A stretch of DNA of 64,000 bases, from positions 1,297,501 to 1,361,500 of the forward strand of contig JAQISU010000070.1 of assembly GCA_029339505.1 (NCBI GenBank), written 5' to 3'. Positions 46,195-57,965 of the stretch are shown piece by piece (the first letter of the stretch is position 1; the number at the start of each line of letters is the position of its first letter). Source of the stretch: Unio delphinus (taxonomy: Eukaryota; Mollusca; Bivalvia; Unionida; Unionidae). The notes under the pieces were generated by a model. The model made no database searches. It was given only the letters and a program-made list of their open reading frames with translations, and was not told where the DNA came from. A program made the translations under genes and the position numbers.

Positions 46195-47611
46195 CTGGAA
46201 AATAAATGAATGCTAAATATAACAAAATGCAAAAAAAAAAATCTCTTTCACTTATGATTTGTTTACATATCTGCATCATTAACATCTATAAATCCTACCA
46301 TTCACATAATTTCAATGTTGCCTATACCATGTGAGTTTCAACTTTAACTTCTGGATCCTTTCATCCTTTGGTGAACCAATGATACACTCTGATGACCAAA
46401 AAAATAAGAACAAAAACAAAACCACATACAAATTAATCCCAAATCTTCAACTGGACGCATTAAAAAAATTATCAATGTACCAGAATCCAAACATTACTGA
46501 TAAAAAGATATATGTGAAGAAATTCTGGATCAAGATGCAAAGAGTTCTAAATCAAACTAGCGCCATAACGCCATCACATTATAAATAAAAGATGAACATT
46601 TTGAACTTACTTAAATCTTCTTGATACTATTGGAGAATAAATTCTTATTTATATCTGTGCCATGAATGAATGTGCTCAGGTAATGAAAACATACATGTAT
46701 ATCAAAATTCTAGATTAAAAAAGTCCACTAAACAGTTTCAAAGATATGGCCAATTACTATTTGTATTAATAGTCTATTCTATGAAAGTTACCATGATAGA
46801 TATAGTTCTGAACACAACGATGTTAAACTACAAAGTAAATAATGAAAAAGAATTTAAATTAAGCAGATTTACTCCAAACTCGATTATAAGACTGATCTTG
46901 TGTTGCCTAATTACCTACTATTTTTGACTACTTGTACAGTAAGGTAACTGCCGTTATACATTATTATGTAAACTCTTCATTTTATCAAGATACTGCCAGA
47001 TACTTTAAAGATGTGTGCTTCTTCATCTGAATTTTCAAATTAAATTCTGTTTGAATTAAATCTAAAACTTTCTAATAACTATCAAAACATTTGGTCCCTT
47101 TCTACCAACTCTCATCTTGTTACAAAATTGTAATAAACAATGTCAGAGGGATAACGGACTTTGATCAGTTAACTCATCATCCTTTGCATCAAAAAAGTCA
47201 TCGACTATTCAAAGGAAATCAGGAAATTATTTCTACAAAAAGTACAAAAGTGCTTAATTTTATAACTATCAAGTTTTCAACACATTTTACATTTAAGACC
47301 CATTTGTCCAAAGCCGAGGTATTTCTTTCCCTTTAAGAAAATTTGATTTAATACATTAAGTCATTCAAAATTATTCAAAATTTGAAAATCTAGGGCACAC
47401 AGAAAAATCTAATATACAAAACAAATACAATAGGCTTACATTGCATATCCTCTGCTATGTACAAAAGAGGTGGTGGGGGGAGCACAAAAAAAACATTGAG
47501 ACTGTGATATGTTGTATTATATACAATATGAAGGAAATAATGTAAAATGTAAACATGAATAAATGAAATCTTTACATGAAACTTCATTCAATGGACAATT
47601 CCTATAATAAC
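46195..47611. other. Upstream intron or 5' flank, nothing recognised
   Basis: Unique AT-rich sequence upstream of exon A. Several open frames of 60-85 codons occur on both strands, none with recognisable protein content. Confidence 0.5.
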
Positions 47612-47805
47612 CAAGCATGATAAACATACTGTGTCACACTGTGACTGATGCATTTCATATTGTGTCACACTGTGACTGATGCACTTCATATTGTGTCACA
47701 CTGTGACTGATGCATTTCATACTGTGTCACTGTGACTGATGAATTTCATATTGTGCCACACTGTGACTGATGCATTTCATGTTGTGTCACACTGTGACTG
47801 ATGCA
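47612..47805. repeat. 31-bp minisatellite, 6 units
   Basis: The unit is TTGTGTCACACTGTGACTGA plus TGCATTTCATA; GTCACACTGTGAC is a palindrome within the unit. Confidence 0.94.
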
Positions 47806-47993
47806 GTGATACAATTCAATGGTTACATATAATTTCCACCAAAAAACAGCACTTCATTGTAGCAATATTATTTGACCTAACAGCATATACACATTGTTTG
47901 GTCAAGAAACACATTAATAAAATATCCAATGGTATGTCTTGATCCTAGCATGTCATGTGCGAAAGAACAAGTAATTAAAACCACAACGAAAAT

Positions 47994-48598
47994 CCTGATT
48001 TTCTTGGATAATACCAGCTTGTGTGTCTGTTATCATGATTTTCTTGGATAATACCAGCTCGTGTGTCTGTTATCATGATTTTCTTGGATAATACCAGCTT
48101 GTGTGTCTGTTATCATGATTTTCTTGGATAATACCAGCTTCTGTGTCTGTTATCATGATTTTCTTAGATAATACCAGCTTGTGTGTCTGTTATCATGATT
48201 TTCTTGGACTTCTGTGTCTGTTATCATGATTTTCTTGGATAATACCAGCTTGTGTGTCTGTTATCATGATTTTCTTGGATAATACCAGCTTCTGTCTGTT
48301 ATCAGGATTTTCTTGGATAATACCAGCTTGTGTGTCTGTTATCATGATTTTCTTGGATAATACCAGCTTGTGCATCTGTTATCATGATTTTCTTGGATAA
48401 TACCAGCTTGTGTGTCTGTTATCATGATTTTCTTGGATAATACCAGCTTGTGTGTCTGTTATCATGATTTCCTTGGATAATACCAGCTTCTGTGTCTGTT
48501 ATCATGATTTTCTTGGATAATACCAGCTTCTGTCTGTTATCATGATTTTCTTGGATAATACCAGCTTGTGTGTCTGTTATCATGATTTTCTTGGTATC
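47994..48598. repeat. 40-bp minisatellite, about 15 units
   Basis: The unit is TTCTTGGATAATACCAGCTT plus GTGTGTCTGTTATCATGATT; three units share the same 4-bp or longer deletions. Confidence 0.95.
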
Positions 48599-48930
48599 TT
48601 CTATCTTGATCATCATCACTCAATTTTTCCAATTAAATCAATCTCAAAAATGGATACTGCATGTTTGGTTGGGTAGGACATTATGAGAATGACTTCTAAA
48701 GTTAAAAGCTCTTAATAAAAAGGGCACTAACTCTTCTAGTATGCACATGGCAGGAACACTGTATATAATGTAGTACTTGTTGTGTTGCACTTCAATCTCA
48801 ATTTACCAAAATCATATCTTTTTATGTGCAGTGCATAGTTATTACATCAAATATGACAACTGTAAAAGGACATGTCAACAAATAACAGGTGATGGGGTTG
48901 GTTCATCTATTTGTGTGAAAAATAATGGTC
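48599..48930. other. Stretch with nothing recognised
   Basis: Unique sequence before the 38-bp duplication that hosts a hAT MITE. Confidence 0.5.
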
Positions 48931-48937
48931 ATGGCTG

Positions 48938-49026
48938 CATGACAGACAACAATACACAGCAACAGCAATTAGTGATATGACAGACAACAATACACAGCAA
49001 CAGCAATTAGTGACATGACAGACAAC
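48938..49026. repeat. ~38-bp tandem duplication, split by a hAT MITE
   Basis: GACAGACAACAATACACAGC AACAGCAATTAGTGA occurs at 48940 and 48977, and the next copy is cut by the MITE and continues at 49710-49744. Confidence 0.92.
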
Positions 49027-49709
49027 TAGTGATGGGGATCGGTCAGAAATTAATAATCGATAATCAGTTCCCCTTAACCAACTGATCATCGATTATAATC
49101 GGTTACTAAGAGCAAATTTTAAATTTTGTTAAATAGTTATATCTTTGATCAAGAGTTCAATATGTTTATAAATGTACAGGAATAATCTATTTTGATGACA
49201 TGTATACTTTAACCTGACAATAATATTACATTATGATTATGTGTTACTTTTGTTCTACAACTTTGTTAAATGAACGCAACTTTTTACGGCTGATCAGTCA
49301 TATGTAACAGAAATACTGCTGCAATCTCCCGAAATTCTTTCGTTCATATATGATGTGTCTATAATTTAAAGTATAGAAGGACATGTTTTTCTTGTTTGTC
49401 TTGTTGCAATCTGACTGAAACAAATCAACAAAATGTGCTTATATGTATTAACTCAACAATTTAACAACTTGACCATGTAATAAAGACTATATGTTCCCTA
49501 TTATGAATCATAAGGTTTCATATTTGTAGTTGTGAAGGAATTAATAAATTTCAGGTCAACTTTAATGGCTGGGAGTTTTACTAACCTTTGTGCTTTGCAT
49601 ACACCTAAAAAGTAGTCTCCCTTTACACACAATCGATTACGGAGTTCACAATCGATTATCTGCTCAACCAACTGATGATCGATTATAATCGATAATCGGA
49701 ACAACACTA
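49027..49709 (-). mobile_element. hAT-type MITE, copy 3 (683 bp)
   Basis: Perfect 8-bp target duplication CAGACAAC at 49019-49026 and 49710-49717. Ends TAGTGATGGGGATCGG and AATCGGAACAACACTA. More diverged than copies 1 and 2 and lacks about 16 bp, so it is an older insertion. Confidence 0.94.
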
Positions 49710-49744
49710 CAGACAACAATACACAGCAACAGCAATTAGTGATG

Positions 49745-50059
49745 GGTGCACAACATAATGCTTCACTCAATCAAATTTGCTTCCGAGGGTTTTAGATTGA
49801 GAAGATTTTGTTATGTGATCCTAGTTAGAAGGGGGCACAACTCTAAATGATGACTTGGAATGCTTGAAATCCAACACCTTTATGGGCCTATCACTACAAG
49901 CAACATGCTGACGTGATAAAAAAAGTTATTGGCAAGGCCATGTTTGGTTTTGTTTGTCTGATTAGGCTTTGTAACATAGCTTTAAATAAAATTCATTCAT
50001 ATCGCTACGATGTCTGCAGTGAGGTAGTTTATAGTGATGTCAAGCACTGAGGCATCATG
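49745..50059. other. Stretch with nothing recognised
   Basis: Unique sequence; the part 49980-50059 resembles the flank of the SINE copy at 55.5 kb. Confidence 0.45.
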
Positions 50060-50266
50060 TCAGAGACATGTAGCATGATGTCCCACCTCATCACATTATC
50101 CTGACAAAAGGCCAACCAGTCCTAACACTAACCTCTTAATGCTGAGTGCCAAGCGAGGCAGCTGTTAGAACCATTTGTGTAAGTCTTTGGTATGACTCGG
50201 TAGGGGATTAAACCCACGACCTCCCTCTTCGGTGGTGGATACTCTAACCACTAGGCCACCGGAGTA
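50060..50266 (-). mobile_element. tRNA-derived SINE, family 2, copy 1
   Basis: On the minus strand CCGGTGGCCTAGTGGTTAGA gives an A box and GGTCGTGGGTTTAATCCCCT a B box. The body contains GTAAGTGTTAGGACTGG-like sequence (minus-strand GTTAGTGTTAGGACTGGTTG) and ends near GGACATCATGCTACATG. The same family occurs at 55683-55882 and 57118-57300. Confidence 0.8.
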
Positions 50267-50682
50267 GTGACAAGGCCATGGCTTTGGCAGACAAAATAAA
50301 ACTCCTAAAAGTACATGCAGGTCTAAGACAATGGTCCTACTGCATTGCTTCAAAATATGCTGAATAGTTCTGGAACAACAAAGATTTCAAATGATATCTC
50401 TGTAGGCCTCATGCATTGTCACACAGAAGCCTAATAATAAGAAAGAAATAAAAAACTTATGTTTATAAGAAAGAACTTAATCTGTTAATTTGAAATGTAC
50501 ACTCAAAAACTTGTATTTTATGTAATAAGGTGCAAGGCATCTATCATTAGTTTCTATCGTAAAAAATTATGGACAATGTCAAAATTGGATACATTATCTG
50601 TTGTTTTAGTAACTTCCAATTATTAAAAACCATGGTCACATTTTTTACCACCAGTACTATTTGCTGCTTTTCTCACGACAAA
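50267..50682. other. Stretch with nothing recognised
   Basis: Unique AT-rich sequence. Confidence 0.5.
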
Positions 50683-50888
50683 ATATGCTATATATGTCTG
50701 CCAGTTTAGCTGGTAAAGGAAGAATTAAGAAAAAAACCACTAAGACCCACCGACCCACAAAAAGCTACTGGCAAGCTTTATCACAAACCAATGTTAGCCT
50801 AAGCTGAGATTTGAACCCTCACAGACAGGTGAGATGGCAGAGATTGGTAAAGGCAAGTTCTTTTAATTCCCTTGGCCACCTGAGTCCC
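50683..50888 (-). mobile_element. tRNA-derived SINE, family 1, diverged copy
   Basis: Shares AAAGCTACTGGCAAGCTTTA, GAGATTTGAACCCTCACAGA and the end CTTGGCCACCTGAGTCCC with the family; the B box is still readable on the minus strand. Confidence 0.7.
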
Positions 50889-51334
50889 AGATATTATTGT
50901 TTGACAATACAGGTTTTGTTTGCTTTTTAAAAGACAAATTGCAAGACCTAGTATCACTCCAGAAAAATGATGCATTGTCAGTTACTGCATACAGCATTTT
51001 GCAATTTACCAAGAACAATCATTTTATTACAAAACTATAGTATAAAGAGTGAAAGAGGATCTTGACCAAAAGAAATTCTTCTCTCAATGTATGCTTAATG
51101 GTCTGTTTTAAACAATAACCATATAAAATTGACAGTCCCTAAATGACCTCACTTTAATTTCATTTTTTAAATAACCATAATAAATTGACAGTCCCTAAAT
51201 GGCCTCACTTTAATTTCTATTTTTAAAGTTGAATAATTAAACTGAAAAGCACAAGATTTTGTTTCTCATACAATACTTTCCACTTGTCTAAATCTTTAAG
51301 AAAGTGTGTCACAATTATGTTCTTTTACATAGCA
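50889..51334. other. Stretch with a short duplication
   Basis: A ~60-bp phrase AATTGACAGTCCCTAAATG with CCTCACTTTAATTTC is present twice (51127-51225); otherwise unique. Confidence 0.6.
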
Positions 51335-52315
51335 GGAATCAAATTTTTGATCCATGTTACTGACTGTCAATCAAGGCTAAATTTACAATCTGACAATAGC
51401 ATTTTTGATCCATTTTACTGACTGTCAATCAAGGCTAAATTTACAATCTGACAATAGCATTTTTAACCCATGTTACTGACTGTCAATCAAGGCTAAATTT
51501 ACAATCTGACAATAGCATTTTCAATCCATTTTACTGACTGTCAATCAAGGCTAAATTTATAATCTGACAATAGCATTTTTAATCCATGTTACTGACTGTC
51601 AATCAAGGCTAAATTTACAATCTGACAATAGCATTTTTAATCCATGTTACTGACTGTCAATCAATGCTTCATTTACAATCTGACAATAGCATTTTTAATC
51701 CATTTTAATGACTGTCAATCAAGGCAAAATTTACAATCTAACAATAACATTTTTAATCCATTTTTACTGACTGTTAATCAAGGATAAATTTAAAATCTGA
51801 CAATAGCATATTTAATCCATGTCACTGACTGTCAATCAAGGCAAAATTTACAATCTGTCAATAGCATTTTTAATCCATGTTACTGACTGTCAATCAATGC
51901 TACATTTACAATCTGACAATAGCATTTTTAATCCATGTTACTGACGGTCAAACAAGGCTAAATTTAAAATCTGACAATAGCCTTTTTAATGCATTTTACT
52001 GACTGTCAATCAAGGCTAAATTTACAATCTGACAATAGCATTTGTAATCTATGATAATGACTGTCAATCAAGGCTATATTTACAATCTGGCAATAGCATT
52101 TTAATCCATGTTACTGACTGTCAATCAAGGCTAAATTTACAATCTGACAATAACATTTTTAATCCATTTTACTGACTGTCAAGGCTAATTTTACAATCCA
52201 ACAAAAGCATTTTTAATTCATGTTCCTGTCAGTGAAGCCTAAATTTACAATCTGACAAATAGCATTTTTAATCCATGTTACCAACTGTCAGTCAAGGCTA
52301 AATTTACAAAATGAT
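51335..52315. repeat. 57-58-bp minisatellite, about 17 units
   Basis: The unit contains AATCCATGTTACTGACTGTC and AATCAAGGCTAAATTTACAA. The last five units are increasingly diverged. Confidence 0.95.
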
Positions 52316-52330
52316 TATAGTGGTTTCTTT

Positions 52331-52361
52331 GGGGGAGTGGGGGTGGGGTGGGGGTAGGGGG
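52331..52361 (+). other. G-rich tract with G-quadruplex potential
   Basis: Five G-runs of four or five separated by AGT or T (GGGGGAGTGGGGGTGGGG, then TGGGGGTAGGGGG), inside the decaying end of the 57-bp array. On the template-strand side of the host gene's transcription this would be C-rich RNA. Confidence 0.8.
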
Positions 52362-52680
52362 TTTAATCCATTTTACAAACTTTTACAAGACTATATTTAC
52401 AAACTAACTATAGTGGATTTTTTTACTTTTTAAGTCATGTTACTGACAGTTACCTATAGTGTTGTGATTCGATTATTTGAGACTGCTAGTTCACAGTATA
52501 TTGCTGTTTGATATATTGAGCATATAACAGCCATATATAAACAAAAAGAAACATTAATATCAGCTGCATCTCATCAAGGCCATTTCATAGATTCTCAATG
52601 ACATGTAAGTGCAAAATCATTTAAATTAAATTAAAAAGTCAGTCTGGAATAGGGCTTTTTGTTCTTGAGGTTGAAAGTGC
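52362..52680. other. Stretch with nothing recognised
   Basis: Decayed last unit of the preceding array, then unique sequence. Confidence 0.45.
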
Positions 52681-52681
52681 C

Positions 52682-52800
52682 AAAATGGTGCGACACTGCT
52701 CTGTTTCCATCAATAGTGCCAAAATGGTGCGACACTGCTCTGTTTCCATCAATAGTGCCAAAATGGTGCGACACTGCTCTGTTTCCATCAATAGTGCCAA
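52682..52800. repeat. 39-bp tandem repeat, 3 units
   Basis: Units of TAGTGCCAAAATGGTGCGAC plus ACTGCTCTGTTTCCATCAA; perfect. Confidence 0.96.
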
Positions 52801-53235
52801 AGAAGATTTAATTTTCTAGATCAGCTTAGAAGTTCCCGAGTAAGATCTTTCTGGATTAACTACAAGTGTCAAAATGAGTAAGATTATAATTTTCTTACAG
52901 GATACAAAATTCTTCTTAAATTTTTATTTAAAAAAACAAGTTCATTAATGTCAGTGTGAAACTAAATGTACTGGATAAGCAAATTAAACTAAGGCTGACT
53001 AGATGCACAGAATTCACCAATATGGAGGGATTCAATTGTAAACACAATATTTTGATGTTCTGACCACAAAGATACAAAAGATAGTGCAATCTAATCTACG
53101 TTAGTGCAATCTAATCTATGTTGGCACATTATATCAGTGAATACTTAAGTTGCAGGCTACAGACACACGCTACCATATTATTCCATGTAAAATCACATGG
53201 ACTTTTTACAGCCTATTTTCATGGTCATATAACTA

Positions 53236-53447
53236 CCATATTTTCTCACTTAACAGACAAATCCACAGACCCAAATCCACAGACCCAAATCCACAGACCC
53301 AAATCGGATACTGCATAATGCACTGGCAGATCTGTGCTGATGCAGTTTGTTAGGACTAATTAGAATAAATAAACAAAACTAACTCATGCTGGCACATTAT
53401 GCATATTATCTGCAGCTGGATGTGACTTAGAAGCGAGTATATACTGT
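53236..53447. mobile_element. Dispersed inverted-repeat MITE, copy g
   Basis: Left end ACCATATTTTCTCACTTAAC, right end GTGACTTAGAAGCGAGTATATACTGTA-type sequence, approximate inverted repeats. Internal 15-bp triplication of CACAGACCCAAATC at 53262-53304. Confidence 0.6.
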
Positions 53448-54059
53448 AAATATATATAAAGCATGCTTGCTGTGCAATTACTGTTTGTAAGAAACTTGAC
53501 ATATTAATGACTTACTTCTGTGCAAATGATTTTCCAAATTATGAAGTTTATTTGTTGCTTTACTGGCACTTTTAATACATGTTTGGATATATAATGGGTT
53601 TGGAAACTTTATGCAAATGAAATAAATTTAATCAAATTCTTAAATGTTGATGATGACAACATGACAATCAATGATTACAAAATTACCACGTACAGAGGAA
53701 ATGTGTCTGCTATATCTCTCTTCCAACAAATGTTGGCTCCACTATTTGTCCATTAGGCATACAAGTAGTGGAGTTCATATCTGTAATAACCACTGATGAT
53801 ATCAAATTAAATGCCTGAATGGCTGATCAAACAAGTCAGTATAAAGTGAAATCTTGACCTCTTCCTATCGGTTATATATCAACCTCAGGCAGTAAGTAAA
53901 TTATTAATGACTTAACCCCTCTATCTATCATCAATACATTTACATGTCACATGCTATTGTTGGCTGACCATTGGGTTCAATGAAGTCATTCCTGCGCTGC
54001 TTTTCACTGATGGGTTTTGATACAGCTGATCAGCCTAAAGCCAAATAAAATGGAACAGT
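53448..54059. other. Stretch with nothing recognised
   Basis: Unique AT-rich sequence. Confidence 0.5.
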
Positions 54060-54440
54060 GTGCACACAAAAGGCATGGGTTGGTTCTTGACAGTGAGGCC
54101 TTCTTGCGTTCCCTGGCATCAGCGACTTTCATTCTGTGGATATACTTAAAGGTTTAGCACCCATTACAAACAGCTGCACACCAGCCAGATCCATCTTTGG
54201 CGCAGGATTTAAGGTCTGTCACAGATGTTGAGCAGCATCTCAGGCTGTGCTTGATGGAGTCTTTGAATCTTTTCTTTGGGTGATCAATTTTTCTGTGTCT
54301 ACTAGATAGAGCTCCATACAAAATATGATGTGGCATTTGAGACTCCTCCATACAGATAACATGACATATCCACCAGAGTTAGGCTCTCATGACCATAGCT
54401 TCAATACCGGTTAAGCCTGCTCTATCCAGCACTTCTCACT
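54060..54440 (-). pseudogene. LINE fragment: C-terminal end of a non-LTR retrotransposon ORF2
   Basis: The minus strand encodes MEESQMPHHILYGALSSRHR, KIDHPKKRFKDSIKHSLRCC and then DLKSCAKDGSGWCAAVCNGC, followed after a break by MKVADARERKKASLSRTN. This matches the RLRW-GHV-RM-D-R-P-LYGEL...RP-KRFKD..KHSL....W..AV tail common in RTE/Jockey-type LINE proteins. It is only the tail, with stops on both sides, so it is a 5'-truncated dead copy. Confidence 0.78.
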
Positions 54441-55499
54441 CATCTTGCCATCATACGCCCATAATCCAGTTCTTACGCCCATAATCCAGTAACTGTTTAT
54501 GAAATGATGGTGTCTAATACACCATAGCTGAGTTTACATATGGTACAAAACCCAACAAGAGAAACCAACCTAAATTCTGAGATCAAATTCCTTGATATCC
54601 TGTATTGTAGGTCCCAGTGTCTGATATCCTGTATTGTAGGTTGCAGTGTCTGATATTCTGTATTATAGGTCAAAGTGTCCTATAGTACTCAGCATGATGA
54701 AGCCACTGATGAATCCTCATGACTGTACACTCAAAGTTGTATGAAGCAATGACTAAAATTGCACCAGAAACAAGTCATTGAACCCACATAATATAAAAAT
54801 ATTTGCAAAGGCCGCATTCAAAATGGGCAATTCCTGAAGGCAATTTGTTTCTCTCAAACATATTTTTTTTACTATTTTGAATCTATGTGAAAATAAAGAA
54901 ATTCTTGACTATTTTTTTATTATCATAAATGTATACATTTAAAAGTCTATCCTTTTCTTGACATACATCATTTCTATAATTCATCATACCTGAATAATCC
55001 CATGGCCTGCAGCTAGTATGGTCACAATTCAATCATTTCTTCTGACATAAACAATTTCAAGGGTGCAATTCTCCAGTCATTGTGACAACTTGTCAAAGCT
55101 AAATAATCCAACAAAGATGCCATACACTGTGTCCTGCATAAACATCACCTGTACTTATAATTAATAAATATTCACTATCCATGAATGCTGTCAAATACAC
55201 TATATAATTACCTAAAAGGGACATTTACATGTGCACATAATTGATTTCAAGAAGCATTACCCCAAGCAAAACTTCCCAATTTGTCACACATTCCCACATT
55301 TTTGTGGTATTGCGCACACAATGTAAAACTCGCATTTTTATTGATTTATAAATTTATGACTGTGGATATGATTATGTACTGCCTTTCTCTGCAAAAATCT
55401 TATTTCATTTCAATACAACAAATGTTTTCCTGCATTGTATTAATGACACCAAACATTCAATTTACTTCATTCCAAAGCACCAAAGATTTTCCTTCATTA
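54441..55499. other. Stretch with a small triplication, otherwise nothing recognised
   Basis: A 34-bp unit TGATATCCTGTATTGTAGGT occurs three times (54592-54680). A 105-codon plus-strand frame at 55281-55598 has no recognisable protein. Confidence 0.5.
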
Positions 55500-55519
55500 T
55501 ACACATATACAATAACAAT

Positions 55520-55682
55520 GTGGGTGGGTGTGATTATGATTTTTAATGTAGCTTTAACAATTTTACTCATATTATTAAGATGTCTGCAGTCTGGGTAGAT
55601 GTGATTAGGATTTTTAACGTAGCTTTAATAATTATACTCAAATTATTAAGATGTCTGCGCTGCAGGTGTGTGTGATTAGGAT
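55520..55682. repeat. ~80-bp tandem repeat, two units and a third cut by a SINE
   Basis: GTGATTAGGATTTTTAACGT AGCTTTAATAATT and AAGATGTCTGC recur at 55520, 55601 and 55670; the last copy breaks into the SINE at about 55690. Confidence 0.8.
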
Positions 55683-55882
55683 TTTTAATGTAGCATGATG
55701 TCCCACCTACCATCCTGACACCAAGCTGACCCAGTCCTAACACTAACCTTTTAATGCTGAGAGCCAAAAAGAGCAGCTGTTAGTACCATTTGTGTAAGCC
55801 TTTGGTATGACTCTGCCGGGGATCAAACCCATGACCTCCCACTTCCACTGTGGACGCTTTAAACACTAGGCCACCAGAGCGG
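55683..55882 (-). mobile_element. tRNA-derived SINE, family 2, copy 2
   Basis: Minus strand: CTCTGGTGGCCTAGTGTTTA (A box), GGTCATGGGTTTGATCCCCG (B box), body with GTTAGTGTTAGGACTGGGTC, end GGGACATCATGCTACATT. Confidence 0.82.
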
Positions 55883-56469
55883 TTTCTTTTTATGATGATA
55901 CAGACATCTGCTTAAATATCCCTTCCATACCTGACTGCTGGTACCAGACCAAAGTCTTTTGTATCAACACCTACATGATTTATTCTCACAATTTCATCAA
56001 GAGTGTCAACTCACAGCCTGACAGCAACTTTGTTTTGATAAATTTGGGTGCTACACTCAAAGTACCTGTGGAATTTCTTTCAAATGAATCTGGAAACTGT
56101 CTGTTCATTTAAACTATTTTTGTCATTAATTCAGCTGGGGACAGTCTTCTATAGAAGTTTTACAGCGTATACTTGAGAACCATCCCACCCCCCATTACTT
56201 CATCTTCATTGATGACTGTTGCTCTTCTCTCTTGGTTGACTGTCCATAGTGTCCAGTGATAATAACAAAGCTGTAACATGTCACTAACAACATTTTTGCT
56301 CAAACACAGTTTACACATTCAAAATCACATGGTCTGGGAATCTATTATGAATGTTTACATTAATGATCCATCATTAATCATCCATGTTCCCTTTACTGCA
56401 GTAGCTATAAGAAAGTCACTGTAGAGGAGCCAAAGGTGGGGTGTACACAGCTTGTGTGTGTCAGCAATA
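55883..56469. other. Stretch with nothing recognised
   Basis: Unique sequence. Confidence 0.5.
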
Positions 56470-56640
56470 CACACGCTTATAAGTTGAGGTCCACTGCAAA
56501 CAACAAAGGTCTTGATCTGCCATAGCATAATGTGTATGCAGATCATGGTTTATGTTCTATTGATAAATTCAAACTGAACAGATCAGATCTGCCAGGGCAA
56601 CATTCGATAGCAGATCTGGGTCTATGCAGTTTGCAGGACA
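56470..56640. mobile_element. Dispersed inverted-repeat MITE, copy h
   Basis: ACGCTTATAAGTTGAGGTCC ACTGCAAAC at the left, GATCTGCCATAGCATAATG and later GCAGATCTGGGTCTATGCAG in inverted orientation. The far right terminus is missing. Confidence 0.6.
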
Positions 56641-56962
56641 GTACCTTTGAATTGAATTTATTATATGATGCCTTTATTGATTGTCTAGCAAAGGAAATTA
56701 AATAATAAGCAGATGCATACAATTACTCTTCAATGGCTAATCTTTGTTTGGTTATTAATAATTTACATGAAAAGCTGGCTCTTTTCCTACAATGCAAATA
56801 CTTTAGATTGTCAACCTTAATCTGTGGAAGTGAGCATGTCAAGTATTGTTTTAACCTTGCAAGTTTTTGGGACATTATCTCACAGATAGACCATCTACTG
56901 TATTTGCTAACCATAAATAACCTGGTCCAGACTGTCAGCAATTTAACAGCTAAAATATTTTC
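56641..56962. other. Stretch with nothing recognised
   Basis: Unique sequence; overlapping 70-77-codon frames on both strands have no recognisable protein. Confidence 0.45.
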
Positions 56963-57078
56963 CTAGGTCTGTGGTTCTTTCTCGGTGTTTCCCTGGTTCT
57001 TCCGTCACCATAAATACTGGCTGCTATGTATAGCTTTGTCTTGTATGCATTAAACCCCTATCACAACAACAACAACAA
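56963..57078 (+). mobile_element. tRNA-derived SINE, family 1, 3' part only
   Basis: GTGTTTCCCTGGTTCTTCCG, AATACTGGCTGCTATGTATA and a terminal (ACA)n tract match the 3' end of the family; 5'-truncated. Confidence 0.7.
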
Positions 57079-57117
57079 ATTAGCTAAAATACATTGCCAA
57101 GCTTGAAGGGATTCCAG

Positions 57118-57300
57118 AACCGCATATTCTGAGAGGTTGCACTCAGGGGATCGAACCCCGAGTTATATCAAAGACTATAAAAATGGTACAAGCAGATGCC
57201 TCGCTTGGTGCTCAGCATTAAGAAGTTAGTGTTAGGACTGGTTGGTCTGGTGTCAGGATAATGTGACTGGGTGGAACTTGATGCTGCATACCTGCAGCAT
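57118..57300 (+). mobile_element. tRNA-derived SINE, family 2, copy 3
   Basis: Plus strand: GGGGATCGAACCCCGAGTT (B-box-like), then AGTTAGTGTTAGGACTGGTT and GGTGTCAGGATAATGTGACT; the A box is absent, so it is 5'-truncated or diverged. Confidence 0.7.
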
Positions 57301-57599
57301 GATTCCCAGATCTAGACATTTATATAAGCTGCCTCACTCAGCGACATATATCACTACCATATAAATGATTTTTTTTTTTAAAGCTACGCTGAAAATCCAA
57401 TCACAGACAAACTCTCCCTAAAACTATTTGCAATGCTTTATTTGATAGAACCCTAAAAATAAGTGGACTGGAAATTCCAAAGGTCACCAAGACATGAACT
57501 TTTACTGGTGTCAGATCTAAAGGTAGGAATCTGAAGATCTGATTTTAATCAAACTGCAAGCTTCTCAATTTATTGCACTTTTCAATGTGTTTGGTGCCT

Positions 57600-57965
57600 C
57601 CTGTAGAATTCTGGTGTATGCATCCTTATGTAGGCTACAGTGATAACACTTACCACTCTGGTGTATGCATCCTGCTGTAGGACAGAGTGATATCACTTAA
57701 CACTCTGGTGTATGCATCCTGCTGTAGGATACAGTAATATCACCTATCACTCTGTCTGGTGTATGCATCCTGCTGTAGGACAGAGTGATATCACTTAACA
57801 CTCTGTCTGGTGTATGCATCCTTCTGTAGGATACAGTGATATCACTTAACACTCTGGGGTATGCATCCTGCTGTAGGATACAGTGATATCATTTAACACT
57901 CTATCTGGTGTATGCATCCTGCTGTAGGATACAGTGATATCACTTACCATTCTGGGGTATGCATT
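57600..57965. repeat. 47-51-bp minisatellite, 7 units
   Basis: The unit contains CTGGTGTATGCATCCTGCTG and TAGGATACAGTGATATCACT; a TCTG insertion distinguishes the longer units. Confidence 0.94.

Noticed and set aside
46331..47336. Plus-strand frames of 81-85 codons as a separate gene
   Set aside because: Lysine/asparagine-rich AT-driven sequence with no family signature and no splice structure.
48907..49770. Short minus-strand frames around 49 kb as genes
   Set aside because: They are translations of the duplicated 38-bp repeat and the hAT MITE copy 3.
50165..50353. Functional tRNA gene (A and B boxes at 50.2 kb)
   Set aside because: The tRNA-like part does not fold as a clean cloverleaf by eye, is followed by a SINE body, and the same body recurs at 55.7 and 57.2 kb.
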